This document shows positions 63,760 to 64,000 of a stretch of 64,000 nucleotides of DNA, one piece after another. The stretch spans positions 1-64,000 of the forward strand of contig JALGPX010000012.1 in assembly GCA_023515795.1 (NCBI GenBank). Reading direction: 5' to 3'. Under the pieces are notes generated by a model. It had not been told where the DNA came from. It was given only the letters and a program-made list of their open reading frames with translations, and made no database searches. The translations under genes and the position numbers were made by a program. The DNA is from Amoeboaphelidium occidentale (Eukaryota; Aphelidiomycota; Aphelidea). The stretch's first letter is position 1. Every line of letters starts with the position of its first letter.

Positions 63760-64000
63760 TATAAGAGCTGAAGAATATCCACATATGAATGGCCTTACTT
63801 ACTTGGACTTTGCAGCTTCCACAACGTATCCACAATCTCTGATTAAAGCTGTCGCAAACGATCTGATAAATCCACCAAAGTCTTTGATATACTCAAATCC
63901 TCATTCCGGCAACTCGTGTGGTGTGCTCACGCAGAAGAGAGTCGACAAAGTCAGGGCAAAGATATTGAAGCATTTTGAAACTGACTCAAGCGAATATTCA
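63659..64000 (+). CDS. MOCOS: Molybdenum cofactor sulfurase, N-terminal part (cut by window end)
   Basis: 114 codons before the window ends, starting MVELKLSELVSSDAK in the second copy of the gap duplication. The order KKYGKRYGYDGKIDSIRAEE, YPHMNGLTYLDFAASTTYP, LIYSNPHSGN and RAKILKHFETDSSEYS is that of the NifS-like N-domain of molybdenum cofactor sulfurase (MOCOS, ABA3, HxB). That PLP enzyme takes sulfur from cysteine to activate xanthine dehydrogenase and aldehyde oxidase. The active-site Lys and Cys lie beyond the edge. A plain cysteine desulfurase is less likely because of the 'I(R)..EYP.L.G.TYLD.A' start. A true upstream exon cannot be excluded because of the Ns. Confidence 0.8.
   Translation, partial: MVELKLSELVSSDAKSLFLKKYGKRYGYDGKIDSIRAEEYPHMNGLTYLDFAASTTYPQSLIKAVANDLINPPKSLIYSNPHSGNSCGVLTQKRVDKVRAKILKHFETDSSEYS

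Overview
The window is nuclear DNA from a gene-dense, intron-bearing eukaryote, most likely an early-diverging fungus or close relative. The best guess is a chytrid or Rozella/Cryptomycota-like lineage. The clues are AT-rich sequence, 37 protein-coding loci in 64 kb, and 43 introns inferred from reading-frame and family continuity, of which 42 are only 29-46 nt. The protein set also fits: Hva1-type Tudor proteins, a Yck/CK1-gamma-type kinase, Argonaute, and cilium-associated families (NEK6/7, ANK-SAM, coiled-coil proteins). The lineage is inferred from content, not from any database match.

Layout. 1-1.1 kb: no supportable gene. 1.1-14.3 kb: 6-phosphogluconate dehydrogenase, a mosaic EF-hand/TSP1-like/PAN-like membrane protein, an Hva1-Tudor protein, F-box protein, COPI-associated membrane protein, adaptin-binding p34, amino-acid transporter, beta-hydroxyacid dehydrogenase, secreted lysyl-endopeptidase-like protease, and an ankyrin/SAM protein. 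14.3-15.2 kb: a gene-free gap holding a decayed Fanzor (eukaryotic TnpB-like) zinc-ribbon end followed by a structured inverted repeat. 15.2-24.6 kb: mitochondrial phosphate carrier, CK1, WDR44-like protein, a full Argonaute with a GC-AG intron, and a second Hva1-Tudor paralogue. 24.6-36.8 kb: five minus-strand genes head to tail with only 18-45 bp between coding regions (P4-ATPase, DLST, acyl-CoA thioesterase, RNA polymerase I largest subunit, BolA). The single long intron (185 nt, in the Pol I gene) carries a strong C/D-box snoRNA candidate. 37-49.8 kb: eIF3b, TMEM184-type membrane protein, three tandem eight-cysteine secreted paralogues, two coiled-coil proteins, a NEK6/7 kinase and an Acinus-like protein. 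49.9-64 kb: a single-pass membrane protein with a beta-propeller, a Myb-like protein, a zf-4CXXC_R1 protein, an ASCC3/Slh1-like double helicase, an unknown polytopic membrane protein, the U2 snRNA gene (minus strand), and the start of a molybdenum cofactor sulfurase.

Working together. Most genes are housekeeping: pentose phosphate pathway, TCA cycle, phosphate import, rRNA transcription, translation, splicing (U2, Acinus), ribosome quality control and vesicle traffic. The less ordinary material is the family of secreted eight-cysteine proteins, the two large extracellular mosaic or propeller membrane proteins, the Fanzor relic, the intronic snoRNA and the closely packed minus-strand gene run. 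Four assembly gaps are each flanked by near-identical direct duplications that differ by SNPs. These look like unmerged alleles, and they inflate two predicted proteins.
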